64,000 nt of DNA from Pedobacter sp. JY14-1 (GCF_029269825.1 NZ_JARJHU010000001.1:434001-498000); one strand, 5' to 3'; positions 54,420 through 64,000 are shown, counted from the first letter of the stretch. Translations and numbers: made by a program. Notes: a model not told the origin generated them from the letters alone.

Positions 54420-56927
54420 ATGAACCACAAAAACATCATAATTATCGGAAACGGAATGGTTTGCTATAAGTTTTGCGAAAAACTGCGATCGAACAGCAGC
54501 GATTTTAGCATTACCGTGTTTGGCGAAGAATCTGTAAGTGCTTATGACAGGGTTCACCTTAGCGATTACTTTAACGGAAAAACCCCAGAAGATCTTGCGT
54601 TAGCGCCCATGAACTGGTATCAACAACAAGACGTACGGCTTTATCTGGGTGATCCGGTGACATCAATAGACCGCGTCCGCAAAACCGTGACAGCTCTTTC
54701 AGGAAGAACCGCCAGCTATGATTACCTGATATTCGCTACTGGTTCGTCAGCATTCGTCCCAGCAATAAGTGGTTTGGAAAAACATGGCGTATTTGTTTAC
54801 AGAACTCTCGAAGATTTGAACATGATTCGGGACTACTCCCGAAAAGCCAAATCAGCGGCGGTACTTGGCGGCGGCCTACTGGGGCTTGAAGCTGCAAAAG
54901 CCCTGCTTGATCTCGGGATCTATAATCCTGCAGTCATAGAATTTGCACCGAGGCTGATGCCAAGACAAATCGATCCGGCGGCCAGTAGAGTACTTCAGAG
55001 CCAACTTGAGCTATTGGGATTGCGTATTCTGTTAAACAAAAATACTTCATCTATAGACGGCCAAGAAGCAATATCAGCGATCAGTTTCGATGACGGAACA
55101 AAAATGCCCGCAGACATGCTGGTAATATCAGCAGGCATTCGTCCACGCGATGAGCTTGCCAAGAGTTGTGGTTTGGAAACCGGCAGCAAGGGAGGCATCG
55201 TTGTGAACGAATACCTGCAAACCAGTGATCCGGACATATTTGCAATCGGTGAATGCGCCCTGGCCGGACAAACTATCTATGGTCTGGTCGCGCCCGGATA
55301 TGAAATGGCGAGTGTGGTAGCCGCAAACTTATCTGGTTCATCGAAACAATTCAACGGTTTCGACATGAGCACTAAACTCAAACTGGCAGGAGTCGACGTC
55401 GCCAGTTTTGGAAACTACTTCTTAGGTGAGCCACATTGCCGAACCATTACTTTCGAAGATACCCAAAAGGGCATATACAAACGCATTAACATTAGCAATG
55501 ACGGAAAGCATTTGCTTGGCGGTATTCTCATCGGAGACGCTGGCGATTACAACATGCTGATGCAAACAACCAATAACCAGATTGTTTTGCCGGCAGCTCC
55601 GGAGTCGCTGATCATCGGCACCAGGGACACAAATTCATCTGCGCAAGGCATTAACGCTCTCCCTCAGGAAGCGCTTATCTGCAGTTGTGAAGGCATTACC
55701 AAAGGAGCTATATGCAATGCAGTGAATGAACAGAATTGCGAAAACCTGGATGACATCAAGAAATGTACGAAAGCCGGAACCGGTTGCGGCGGCTGCGTGC
55801 CCATGATAAAGGACCTGATCAATTACGCATTAAAAGCAAAAGGCAGGCAAATTAGCAACACCGTATGCGAACACTTTGACTACAGCAGGCAGAACCTCTA
55901 TGACCTGATACGTATTCACAATATCAAAAGCTACAATGAAGCGTTGGATCAGTTAGGCAACGGGGATGGTTGCGAAACATGCAAGCCTCTGGTTTCGTCT
56001 CTTCTTGCCAGCATCTGGAATGAGATGATACTAAAACGCGGTAACGACACTGCACAGGACAGCAACGACAGGTTTCTTGCCAATATTCAAAAAGGTGGCA
56101 GCTATTCTGTCGTACCAAGGATCCCGGGAGGAGAAATTACTCCGGACCGCCTGATGACAATCGCGAGCGTTGCCAAAAAATATAACCTTTACACCAAGAT
56201 CACCGGTGGACAGCGTATTGACCTATTCGGAGCTTATCTCAGTGATTTACCACTCATATGGGAAGAATTGATCGCTGCAGGTTTCGAAAGCGGACACGCT
56301 TATGGGAAAGGTTTGAGAACAGTAAAAAGTTGTGTAGGCAGTACCTGGTGCAGGTTCGGCTTGCATGACAGTGTAAGCTTTGCCATCCGGATCGAGGAAC
56401 GCTACAAAGGATTACGAGCACCACATAAGTTTAAATCCGCTGTCAGTGGATGTATCCGTGAATGCGCTGAGGCCCAAAGCAAGGATTTCGGGATTATTGC
56501 AACGGAAAAAGGCTGGAATCTTTATGTATGTGGTAATGGGGGCAGCAAACCACAACATGCCCTGCTGCTTGCGGCAGACCTCGACAGTGAAACCTGTATC
56601 AGGTACATCGACAGATTTCTGATGTTCTATATTAAAACTGCCGATCCGCTAACGCGAACCGCAACCTGGCTGAACAAAATGGATGGCGGAATTGAACACC
56701 TGAAGGACGTAGTCGTGCGTGACAGTCTTGGAATGGCTGCACAATGGGAACTGGAGATTTCACAACTCGTTAGCAATTACCGTTGTGAGTGGAAGGAAGC
56801 AGTCGAAAATCCGGAAATCAGAAAACGCTTCAGGTACTTTGTTAATGCTCCGGAAGAAAAGGATCCGAGCATACAGTTTGAAAAGATGCGCGGTCAGAAA
56901 AAAGCCGCAGAATGGACCACAGCTTAA
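54420..56927 (+). CDS. nirB: NADH-dependent assimilatory nitrite reductase, large subunit
   Basis: An 835-residue siroheme flavoprotein that reduces nitrite to ammonia in the cytoplasm. In order it has an FAD/NAD(P)H domain (IIIIGNGMVCYKF, FATGSSAFVPA, VLGGGLLGLEAAKAL) and BFD-type [2Fe-2S] motifs (CSCEGITKGAI, GTGCGGCVPMI). Next come a ferredoxin-like nitrite/sulfite reductase half domain and the siroheme/[4Fe-4S] ligands in C-x5-C (CVGSTWC) and C-x3-C (CIREC). Start MNHKN at 54420. It heads the nirB-nirD-nirC-small protein operon. Confidence 0.97.
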   Translation: MNHKNIIIIGNGMVCYKFCEKLRSNSSDFSITVFGEESVSAYDRVHLSDYFNGKTPEDLALAPMNWYQQQDVRLYLGDPVTSIDRVRKTVTALSGRTASYDYLIFATGSSAFVPAISGLEKHGVFVYRTLEDLNMIRDYSRKAKSAAVLGGGLLGLEAAKALLDLGIYNPAVIEFAPRLMPRQIDPAASRVLQSQLELLGLRILLNKNTSSIDGQEAISAISFDDGTKMPADMLVISAGIRPRDELAKSCGLETGSKGGIVVNEYLQTSDPDIFAIGECALAGQTIYGLVAPGYEMASVVAANLSGSSKQFNGFDMSTKLKLAGVDVASFGNYFLGEPHCRTITFEDTQKGIYKRINISNDGKHLLGGILIGDAGDYNMLMQTTNNQIVLPAAPESLIIGTRDTNSSAQGINALPQEALICSCEGITKGAICNAVNEQNCENLDDIKKCTKAGTGCGGCVPMIKDLINYALKAKGRQISNTVCEHFDYSRQNLYDLIRIHNIKSYNEALDQLGNGDGCETCKPLVSSLLASIWNEMILKRGNDTAQDSNDRFLANIQKGGSYSVVPRIPGGEITPDRLMTIASVAKKYNLYTKITGGQRIDLFGAYLSDLPLIWEELIAAGFESGHAYGKGLRTVKSCVGSTWCRFGLHDSVSFAIRIEERYKGLRAPHKFKSAVSGCIRECAEAQSKDFGIIATEKGWNLYVCGNGGSKPQHALLLAADLDSETCIRYIDRFLMFYIKTADPLTRTATWLNKMDGGIEHLKDVVVRDSLGMAAQWELEISQLVSNYRCEWKEAVENPEIRKRFRYFVNAPEEKDPSIQFEKMRGQKKAAEWTTA

Positions 56928-56945
56928 CCTTAACCGCAACATAAC

Positions 56946-57296
56946 ATGGAAACAAACACAAATTGGCTGGCCGCATGTCGCATTGAGGACGCCGCCGAAG
57001 ATGGAGGTGTCTGCGTGAAACACGGAGACATCCAGATCGCCCTATTCTATTTTAAGAGAAGAAATGAATGGTACGCAACACAAAACGAGTGTCCGCATCG
57101 CAAGCAGATGGCTCTAAGCAGGGGGATGATCGGCGCAGCGACTGGCGAACCCAAGGTCGCCTGCCCTTTCCACAAGAAGACTTTCTCACTGAATACGGGC
57201 GCCTGTCTTAATGGCGACGACTGCGAAAACCTAAAGACCTATCCCGTTAAACTTGAGAACGGAACTGTTTACATCGGCATAAACCCTAAATCTTAA
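56946..57296 (+). CDS. nirD: nitrite reductase small subunit, Rieske-type
   Basis: A 116-residue Rieske-fold subunit. The cluster motifs CPHRKQ (C-x-H) and CPFHKK (C-x2-H) are both present, so a [2Fe-2S] centre is expected; some NirD proteins lack it. It starts 18 bp after nirB and ends 3 bp before the transporter gene. Confidence 0.95.
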   Translation: METNTNWLAACRIEDAAEDGGVCVKHGDIQIALFYFKRRNEWYATQNECPHRKQMALSRGMIGAATGEPKVACPFHKKTFSLNTGACLNGDDCENLKTYPVKLENGTVYIGINPKS

Positions 57297-57299
57297 CTA

Positions 57300-58115
57300 A
57301 TGGACTACGTATCACCAAAAGAAGTAGCTGGCGCCATGATGGGCGCAGCACTCAACAAATCGGCACTCAATGTGAAAGACCTGCTCATACGGGGAGCCCT
57401 TTCCGGTGCCCTCCTGGGTATTTCTGTAACACTTGCCTATCTCGCCGCATCACAGACGACGCTAAGTTTGGCAGGCGCATTCGTTTTCCCGGTTGGCTTT
57501 GTCATTATCGTAATTCTAGGTTTGGAGCTGGTGACCGGAAGCTTCTCTCTGGTTCCGCTCGCCTGGTTTGAGAAAAAAATTTCGGCCGCTAGGATGCTGA
57601 AAAACCTTTTCTGGGTCTTCACTGGCAACTTGCTTGGCAGCCTTTTATTTGCCCTATTGTTTTGGAGTGCTTCTTCCGAGATGGGAACCGCTGCCCTGCT
57701 TGGAAATATCGAAAAAATGCTGGTCACTGCTGCCGAGAAAAAAACCACAGGATATGCCCATCATGGAAGTGCAGGTCTTATAGCGGCTTTCGTGAAAGCC
57801 ATTCTTTGCAATTGGATGGTCTGTATGGGCGTGGTCATGGCGATGACATCTAAATCCACTGTCGGAAAGATATTTGCAGCAGGGATACCGATCTTTATAT
57901 TTTTCGCACTTGGGTATGAACACGCGGTAGTAAACATGTTTGTTATCCCTGCCGGTATGATGTTCGGTGCTAAAGTGACAATCGAAGACTGGTGGATCTA
58001 CAATCAGCTGATCGTTACTGCCGGCAATATCATCGGCGGACTGCTGTTTACGGGCGTCGCGATTTACTATACTTACGGAAAAAACAGCGAGACCATCCTA
58101 CCAAAAACAGTTTAA
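57300..58115 (+). CDS. nirC: formate/nitrite transporter family protein, probable nitrite channel
   Basis: A 271-residue FNT-family membrane channel with about six transmembrane helices. Motifs include FVFPVGFVIIVILGLELVTGSF and CNWMVCMGVVMAMTSKS, both typical of the family. Its place between nirD and the exported small protein indicates nitrite rather than formate import. Nitrate reductase genes are not in the window, so nitrite probably comes from outside or from genes elsewhere. Confidence 0.93.
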   Translation: MDYVSPKEVAGAMMGAALNKSALNVKDLLIRGALSGALLGISVTLAYLAASQTTLSLAGAFVFPVGFVIIVILGLELVTGSFSLVPLAWFEKKISAARMLKNLFWVFTGNLLGSLLFALLFWSASSEMGTAALLGNIEKMLVTAAEKKTTGYAHHGSAGLIAAFVKAILCNWMVCMGVVMAMTSKSTVGKIFAAGIPIFIFFALGYEHAVVNMFVIPAGMMFGAKVTIEDWWIYNQLIVTAGNIIGGLLFTGVAIYYTYGKNSETILPKTV

Positions 58116-58124
58116 AAAAGAAAC

Positions 58125-58529
58125 ATGAAATATTTATTAGTGACTGTCCTATTGGGCGGAATCAGCATTTCTATGCTCAATTTCCAGGCAAAATCACAGA
58201 CATTGCAGGTTAAACCAAGTCTTTTCGAAGGTGTAGTTGCCGCAGGATATATTGACCACGGTGCAACGCTAAACTTTACAGGTCCAGCGATTAAGTTCAG
58301 CAAAAAACCCTTTAGCTTACTTACAGGTATGCTTCCCAGCCTGAAATTCAAAAAAGACAATCCGGTTGGGAACGCAACAAAAAATGCCCTGATGATACCT
58401 TCCCTCGGCTTTGGCGCTACGCTGATCTATAAACATATCGCATTTCAGGTACCTTTCCTTTATAACGCGAAAACAGCTTCGACAAATGGCAAATGGAATG
58501 CTGGTGTTGGCCTTGGATATAAATTTTAA
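58125..58529 (+). CDS. small exported beta-rich protein in the nitrite operon
   Basis: A 134-residue protein with a signal peptide (cleavage near AKSQ). The mature part is short beta segments with alternating hydrophobic residues (VVAAGYIDHGATLNF, SLGFGATLIYKHIAFQVPFLY) ending in GVGLGYKF. This ending, and the terminal aromatic, resemble outer-membrane beta-barrels, but at about 110 residues it would be a very small one. No family recognised. It starts 9 bp after nirC and is probably coexpressed. Confidence 0.7.
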   Translation: MKYLLVTVLLGGISISMLNFQAKSQTLQVKPSLFEGVVAAGYIDHGATLNFTGPAIKFSKKPFSLLTGMLPSLKFKKDNPVGNATKNALMIPSLGFGATLIYKHIAFQVPFLYNAKTASTNGKWNAGVGLGYKF

Positions 58530-58547
58530 TTGAAGTCGAAGGCCTGG

Positions 58548-59231
58548 TTATTCTTTGGTAAGGTGAAGAAGGCGTTCTGTAGAAGCGATCCCGATTCGCT
58601 TACCTGAAAGAGTAACCAGGTTCTCATTGACCATTTCATTCATGGTCCTGAACACAGTCTCATAAGTCGCCCCCGCAAATGCAGCGAGGTCTTGACGGCT
58701 AAGGTCGATATCGATATAATCCTGCGTATCAGTACCAAATTGATCACGCAAATGAAATAGCGCAACCGCAAGCCGGTTCCTGACAGACATCAGCGCAAGA
58801 TTTCTCATTTTCTTTTCGGATTCCTGCAGCTCGTCAGCGTAAAACATCATGAGACTAAAAGCCAAGTCATGATTTACCTTGAGGGTAGTGATGAAAAAAT
58901 CAAGCGGTACGAAGCATAATTCAGTTTCCTCAAGGGCTGTAGCCGAAATGGGATAGACCACAGGCGCACTGCCAAGGCCCCGGTGTCCAAATATCTTTCC
59001 CGCATCTGCAAAACGAACGATTAATTCTTTGTCACCCCATCTTTTATGGACCTTGACTTTGCCACTATACACAAAATAGATACCCGTCACCAGACTACCT
59101 TCTTCAATGATCACTTCGTTTTTCCTGGCCACAAAGTTTTTACGGTAGGCATTGATCGCAGGCTTCCATTCGTCGAGTGCGAGTCTGCACATCATACACG
59201 AACGCATATCGCATCCAGGATGTCTTTTCAT
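58548..59231 (-). CDS. FNR-type Crp-family regulator with probable [4Fe-4S] sensor
   Basis: A 227-residue Crp/Fnr regulator. It has an N-terminal cysteine group C7-x4-C12-x2-C15 and a fourth Cys106. The 91-residue distance from C15 to C106 is close to the 93 between the corresponding FNR cysteines, which supports an oxygen- or NO-sensitive [4Fe-4S] cluster. The effector beta-roll (about 25-115), dimer helix and winged HTH (LSRQDLAAFAGATYETVFRTM) are complete. E191 and R195 match the DNA-reading Glu and Arg of FNR. It converges on the nir operon (18 bp gap) and is the likely regulator of the palindrome at 54215. Confidence 0.88.
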   Translation of the reverse strand: MKRHPGCDMRSCMMCRLALDEWKPAINAYRKNFVARKNEVIIEEGSLVTGIYFVYSGKVKVHKRWGDKELIVRFADAGKIFGHRGLGSAPVVYPISATALEETELCFVPLDFFITTLKVNHDLAFSLMMFYADELQESEKKMRNLALMSVRNRLAVALFHLRDQFGTDTQDYIDIDLSRQDLAAFAGATYETVFRTMNEMVNENLVTLSGKRIGIASTERLLHLTKE

Positions 59232-59258
59232 CTATTTATAGCAATTAAATGTAAAAGT

Positions 59259-59298
59259 AAAAAAAACCGGGAACAACCATATTGGCTATTCCCGGTTT
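59259..59298 (-). terminator. Rho-independent terminator of the lipocalin-like gene
   Basis: On the minus strand AAACCGGGAA and TTCCCGGTTT pair around a 15-nt loop that contains a CCA/TGG inner stem, followed by a run of T residues. It lies between the lipocalin-like gene and the FNR-type gene. Confidence 0.85.
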
Positions 59299-59336
59299 AA
59301 TCAATACTTGTTGCGCAGTATTGCGGTAATTAAAAC

Positions 59337-59825
59337 TTAATTAACTGCTTTCGTAAAATTCAATACAATGTAGGCTGGAGAGCTGCCATATTCAACAGGG
59401 GATTTAATCACCATAGAATTACCATCGGCAGAAGCAATGACCATACGGTAACCTGAGGTTACATTTTTAGCCTTTTCTCCTTCATAGATTTTTTTGAACT
59501 GGAAAGTCTGGTCACCAAGTGTGGCAGACCAGTAGATGGTCTGTGTTTTTGCCGCACATGTACCGCCACCTGGAAGCGTATAGCTACCATTACCGCTATT
59601 TGTCAGTCTCCACGTACTGCCTTTAAAGCAGGAAGCAGGCCCTTCGTCAAATAGCGATCTTACGTTTGCCTGTGGTATACCCTCATATGTAATGTCATTC
59701 AACACCCAGTTTCCGGTGATATCACCTCGCCTAACATTTGTACCTGCCGCTCCCTTTGGTGAGCAACTTTGCAAAACCATCAGTGAGCTGCACAGAATAG
59801 CTGCTATCAGGAATATTCTTTTCAT
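59337..59825 (-). CDS. lipocalin-like lipoprotein
   Basis: A 162-residue lipoprotein: the signal peptide ends LQSCSPKG. The mature domain opens ITGNWVLNDITYEG, the G-x-W signature of lipocalin-like folds, and continues with beta strands and two further cysteines (PASCFKGSTW, GGGTCAAK) that could form a disulfide. Ligand unknown. The start MKRIFLI at 59825 heads the signal peptide. It diverges from the cystathionine synthase-type gene over 43 bp. Confidence 0.82.
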   Translation of the reverse strand: MKRIFLIAAILCSSLMVLQSCSPKGAAGTNVRRGDITGNWVLNDITYEGIPQANVRSLFDEGPASCFKGSTWRLTNSGNGSYTLPGGGTCAAKTQTIYWSATLGDQTFQFKKIYEGEKAKNVTSGYRMVIASADGNSMVIKSPVEYGSSPAYIVLNFTKAVN

Positions 59826-59868
59826 ATCTTTACGTTTTGATTTTGCATTTACATAAATCTTGCCAAAA

Positions 59869-60990
59869 ATGGATAACCGTACCGAAACCATTGCTATTCA
59901 TGCGGGAAATTTATATCAGCCAAGTACGCATGACATCACACCGCCCATCAATCTATCCACTACATTTTTAAGAAATGAGGATGGTGGCTATTCAGGTGGA
60001 CATATGTACAGCCGCATCAGTAATCCAAACAGAAATGCCCTCGAACATACGCTTACTCTACTGGAGGGTGGACAGGAGGCCTGCGCATTTTCATCAGGAA
60101 ATACGGCTGGAATGAGCATTTTTCAGGCGCTCCCCCCAGGAAGTCATGTCATTGCGCCGGACGATATGTACTGGGGATTTAAAAAACAACTGCAAACTAT
60201 ATTTAACCATATCCTTGAATTTGATTTCATCGATATGACTGTTATCGAAAATATTAGCGGCTTTATTAAAAAGAATACTGCATTGATCTGGATAGAAACT
60301 CCCTCCAACCCGCTATTAAAGGTTACAGATATCGTTGCTGTATCTGAAATAGCCAGGCAATATCAGTTGATTCTGGCTTGTGACAGTACATTCGCTTCAC
60401 CCTGTCTTCAACAACCGATAACACTGGGTGCAGATATCGTTATGCACTCATCTACCAAGTACATAGGCGGCCACAGCGATGTATTGGGTGGTGTACTGAT
60501 TACTGCAAAAAAAAATGCTTGCTGGGAAAAGATCAGAAACATCCAGCAAACTGGAGGGGCAGTACCTTCTCCTTTCGATTGTTACCTGCTGTCAAGAAGT
60601 ATCAAAACACTCCCTTACAGGATGAAAGGCCATAACGAGAATGCCATTGCACTGGCAAACTATCTTGAAGATCATCCGGCAATAGAACGTGTTTATTATC
60701 CTGGTCTGGAGTCACATCCTCAGTATAAGATTGCCCGCAAGCAAATGAAAGGATTCGGAGGAATGTTATCGGTACTTGTAAAAGGTGGCGCGGATGAGGC
60801 CCATAAAGTAGTCAACAAAGTACATCTTTTTGCTCAGGCAACCAGTTTGGGCGGAGTGGAAAGCCTGATAGAGCATCGTTATTCAGTGGAAGGCCCGGAT
60901 AGTAAAACACCACAGAATTTAATTCGGATTTCTGCCGGACTTGAACACATTGACGACCTGATCGCTGATATTGATCAGGCTTTGAATTGA
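59869..60990 (+). CDS. trans-sulfuration PLP enzyme (cystathionine gamma-synthase/gamma-lyase type)
   Basis: A 373-residue Cys/Met-metabolism PLP enzyme. Motifs are YSRISNPNRNALE, WIETPSNPLLKV, DSTFASPCLQQP and the PLP lysine in HSSTKYIGGHSDVLGG, then SLGGVESLIEHR. These fit cystathionine gamma-synthase or gamma-lyase; the two cannot be separated from the sequence alone. It lies just upstream of the SAM riboswitch and metYX-hom. The ATG at 59869 is used; a TTG at 59860 is less likely. Confidence 0.9.
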   Translation: MDNRTETIAIHAGNLYQPSTHDITPPINLSTTFLRNEDGGYSGGHMYSRISNPNRNALEHTLTLLEGGQEACAFSSGNTAGMSIFQALPPGSHVIAPDDMYWGFKKQLQTIFNHILEFDFIDMTVIENISGFIKKNTALIWIETPSNPLLKVTDIVAVSEIARQYQLILACDSTFASPCLQQPITLGADIVMHSSTKYIGGHSDVLGGVLITAKKNACWEKIRNIQQTGGAVPSPFDCYLLSRSIKTLPYRMKGHNENAIALANYLEDHPAIERVYYPGLESHPQYKIARKQMKGFGGMLSVLVKGGADEAHKVVNKVHLFAQATSLGGVESLIEHRYSVEGPDSKTPQNLIRISAGLEHIDDLIADIDQALN

Positions 60991-61089
60991 ATTATGGGCA
61001 TTTACGCTAAAAAGCAATCATAACAAGCAACAAAACCAAAAACACAAAATACTGACATACATATATTTAAAATTAATTCAAAATAATAT

Positions 61090-61120
61090 TTTGGATATTT
61101 GACACTTACAGTTACATTTG
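61090..61120 (+). promoter_or_regulatory. consensus Bacteroidota promoter of the SAM-riboswitch operon
   Basis: TTTG (61090-61093), 19 bp, then TACATTTG (61113-61120) fits both elements of the -33/-7 promoter. A 6-bp hairpin TTTAGC-AAAA-GCTAAA (61129-61144) would lie at the 5' end of the transcript. Confidence 0.75.
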
Positions 61121-61164
61121 TGCCATCATTTAGCAAAAGCTAAAAAGTCAACCTCTGGAAAAGG

Positions 61165-61282
61165 TTTGATTTATAAAGAAGTGGTGAGAGACAGGCTCTA
61201 TGACCCACTGGCAACCCTCCCGAATAGGAGAAGGTGCCAATTCCTGACCGAAAGATATGGTGTCTTTTGGAAAGATAAATTG
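61165..61282 (+). ncRNA. SAM-I (S-box) riboswitch
   Basis: The conserved core reads AGTGGTGAGAGACAGGCTC, TATGACCCACTGGCAACC, then CTCCCGAATAGGAG and AAGGTGCCAATTCCTG. These match the S-box order of helices P2, P3 and P4 with their GGCAACC and AAGGTGC strands. GATTTAT (61168-61174) can pair with ATAAATT (61275-61281) as an outer helix. It should shut off metY-metX-hom when S-adenosylmethionine is plentiful. The first gene downstream is a short Cys/Met-rich leader ORF. Confidence 0.9.
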
Positions 61283-61289
61283 AAACAAA

Positions 61290-61373
61290 ATGAAAACAGT
61301 AAATATCACCAAAGTTCTATCAGATTATTGTATCCGGCAACATACGGCGTGTATGTGCTTCGGCATGCACTAA
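61290..61373 (+). CDS. 27-codon Cys/Met-rich leader peptide ORF
   Basis: A short frame begins ATGAAAACAGTAAATATC directly after the riboswitch and encodes MKTVNITKVLSDYCIRQHTA then CMCFGMH before TAA. Three Cys and two Met codons crowd the last half (CMC, then M one codon from the end). Such clustering is the mark of leader peptides that sense supply of the amino acid by ribosome stalling. The region after it can fold (ACTT-CTGT-AAGT within CTTCC/GGAAG). metY starts 105 bp downstream. Translation and function are inferred. Confidence 0.6.
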   Translation: MKTVNITKVLSDYCIRQHTACMCFGMH

Positions 61374-61472
61374 CCTGAAAATCTTCCGGTTTTACTTCTG
61401 TAAGTTGGAAGGCCCCTATATGGGTACGCTACGTCATTAAAAAAATCCAGTTTTCACTATTTAATATCTTAA

Positions 61473-62780
<1,308 letters not shown>

Positions 62781-62800
62781 TCTGATACAACATCAATAGA

Positions 62801-63859
62801 ATGAATCCCACCAATATATATAAGTACGAAAAAAAGTTTATCCTTGAGAATGGCTGTAAACTCGATAACCTGCAGATTGCTTACCATACTTATGGAAAAC
62901 TGAGTACAAAAAAAGACAATGTCATCTGGGTTTGCCACGCGCTGACAGCCAATGCAGATGTCATGGACTGGTGGAAGGGGTTGTTCGGGAGTAATGACCT
63001 GTTCAACCCCGAAGAACACTTTATTGTATGTGCGAATGTATTGGGTTCTCATTATGGCACTACTAATCCTCTAAGTATTAACCCGTCTACAGGTGTCCCC
63101 TATTATCTCGCCTTCCCGCAATTCACGATACGTGACTTTGTAGCTGCACACCGGATATTGGCGGAACATCTGGGTATTGATCAGATTAAGGTTCTCATTG
63201 GAGGGTCACTGGGAGGCCAGCAATCTCTTGAATGGGCAATTACCGAACCATCGAGGATTGATCATCTGATCCTTATGGCTACCAATGCCGTACATTCACC
63301 CTGGGGCATTGCATTTAATGAAAGTCAGCGACTTGCAATTTCCGCAGACCGCACCTTTTATGCGCAGCAACCTGACGGTGGAATAAAAGGGCTTAAAGCG
63401 GCCAGAAGTATCGCATTGCTTTCTTACAGAACTTACGACGCATATATTTCCACGCAGCTTGAGAGCGTGAATGATAAGATAGACCATTTTCGGGCCTCTT
63501 CCTATCAAAACTATCAGGGTGAAAAGCTTTGCAGAAGATTCAATGCCTTTAGTTACTGGTACCTTACCAAGGCTATGGACAGCCATAATGTGGGAAGGGG
63601 ACGCCACGGTATAGCGGAGGCTCTTGGTCTGGTAGAAGCCCAAACCCTGGTTATAGGCATCGAAAACGACGTACTTTTCCCGATATCGGAGCAGGAATTT
63701 CTAGCCCATCATATTCATGGTGCGCAGCTATGCCGTATCAATTCTGCATATGGACATGATGGTTTCCTAATAGAAACTGGAATCCTTACTAATGCCATTG
63801 GCAACTTCCTGAAGGAAAATGCAAACAAGAAGATTATTAAACTACATAAAACTGCTTAA
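62801..63859 (+). CDS. metX: homoserine O-acetyltransferase
   Basis: A 352-residue alpha/beta-hydrolase enzyme that acetylates homoserine with acetyl-CoA. Landmarks are WVCHALTANADVMDWW, the oxyanion/acid loop NVLGSHYGTTNPLSINP, the nucleophile serine in IGGSLGGQQSLEWA, and the C-terminal Asp/His (IENDVLFP, YGHDGFL). It supplies the substrate of metY encoded just upstream. hom begins 3 bp after its stop. Confidence 0.96.
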   Translation: MNPTNIYKYEKKFILENGCKLDNLQIAYHTYGKLSTKKDNVIWVCHALTANADVMDWWKGLFGSNDLFNPEEHFIVCANVLGSHYGTTNPLSINPSTGVPYYLAFPQFTIRDFVAAHRILAEHLGIDQIKVLIGGSLGGQQSLEWAITEPSRIDHLILMATNAVHSPWGIAFNESQRLAISADRTFYAQQPDGGIKGLKAARSIALLSYRTYDAYISTQLESVNDKIDHFRASSYQNYQGEKLCRRFNAFSYWYLTKAMDSHNVGRGRHGIAEALGLVEAQTLVIGIENDVLFPISEQEFLAHHIHGAQLCRINSAYGHDGFLIETGILTNAIGNFLKENANKKIIKLHKTA

Positions 63860-63862
63860 TTC

Positions 63863-64000
63863 ATGAGTAAGAAACTGAAGATCGGCCTGTTCGGATTTGG
63901 TGTTGTGGGCCAGGGCCTGCATGACATCATCCGGGGACAGGAACTGAACCTGGAAATTGTAAAAATCGCCATTAAGAATCCTGATAAGAAAAGAAGTCTC
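63863..64000 (+). CDS. hom: homoserine dehydrogenase, 5' part (cut by window end)
   Basis: The first 46 codons of a dehydrogenase whose remainder lies beyond the window. The NAD(P)-binding loop KIGLFGFGVVGQGLHDII is typical of homoserine dehydrogenase, which reduces aspartate semialdehyde to homoserine. It follows metX by 3 bp and supplies that enzyme's substrate, so the operon encodes consecutive steps. The C-terminal region, including any ACT domain, cannot be judged. Confidence 0.85.
   Translation, partial: MSKKLKIGLFGFGVVGQGLHDIIRGQELNLEIVKIAIKNPDKKRSL

Noticed and set aside
54273-54557. A hydrophobic 94-codon minus-strand frame over the nirB promoter
   Set aside because: It arises from the A-rich composition of the intergenic region and overlaps the nirB start and its promoter.
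61118-61378. An 86-codon open frame over the methionine leader
   Set aside because: It runs through the SAM riboswitch, whose conserved RNA strands explain the sequence, and its protein has no recognisable features.

Overview
The window looks like a chromosomal segment of a Bacteroidota bacterium, probably in the Sphingobacteriia/Chitinophagia part of the phylum. The reasons are: recurrent promoters with a TAnnTTTG -7 box and almost no Shine-Dalgarno sequences; lipoproteins with a Cys-Ser/Lys signature; an ECF sigma/FecR pair followed by an STN-domain protein; and futalosine-type menaquinone genes. I see no phage, insertion sequence, CRISPR array, rRNA or tRNA. The genes are intact, with no frameshifts, and the last gene (homoserine dehydrogenase) runs off the right edge.

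Layout. 1-10.3 kb holds single genes: a Rossmann-fold epimerase, a beta-CASP nuclease, an OmpA-like protein, TerC, a Bcr/CflA exporter, a class-C-type serine hydrolase, a secreted protein of unknown function and a stress-type SDR. 10.4-17.1 kb is an unusual six-gene unit: a 15/16-residue-repeat protein, a DUF2807 lipoprotein, a sterol-desaturase fusion, an ECF sigma factor, a FecR-type anti-sigma factor, and an STN-domain protein that carries the same kind of repeat where a TonB receptor would be expected. 17.1-19.1 kb is a cobalamin-riboswitch unit with a BtuG-like beta-propeller lipoprotein and a DUF6580 membrane protein. 19.2-35 kb carries PBP1A, a metallopeptidase/TolB-propeller/barrel protein, a GIY-YIG-like protein, an S24 repressor followed by bioF-bioD, a propeller-amidohydrolase, and the overlapping recQ-UMF1-lutA run. 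35-38.3 kb is the classic thrS-infC-rpmI-rplT block. 38.4-46.3 kb carries housekeeping genes (purKE, yqgE, pdxH, hbd, ruvB, queG).

46.4-53.3 kb is a minus-strand run: mqnE, a histidine phosphatase, mqnA, mutS, an NlpC/P60 lipoprotein, a newly recognised 39-residue membrane peptide gene and a DnaQ-like exonuclease. 53.4-59.2 kb is a nitrite assimilation island: cobA (siroheme) diverges from nirB-nirD-nirC plus a small exported protein, and an FNR-type regulator lies at its end. A palindromic FNR-like box sits in the divergent promoter. 59.3-64 kb is methionine synthesis: a cystathionine gamma-synthase/lyase-type enzyme, then a strong promoter, a SAM riboswitch, a Cys/Met-rich leader peptide ORF, metY, metX and the start of hom.

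The best candidates for undescribed biology are the repeat-protein/sigma/anti-sigma unit, the B12-controlled BtuG-like/DUF6580 pair, and the double (SAM riboswitch plus Cys/Met leader peptide) control in front of metYX-hom.
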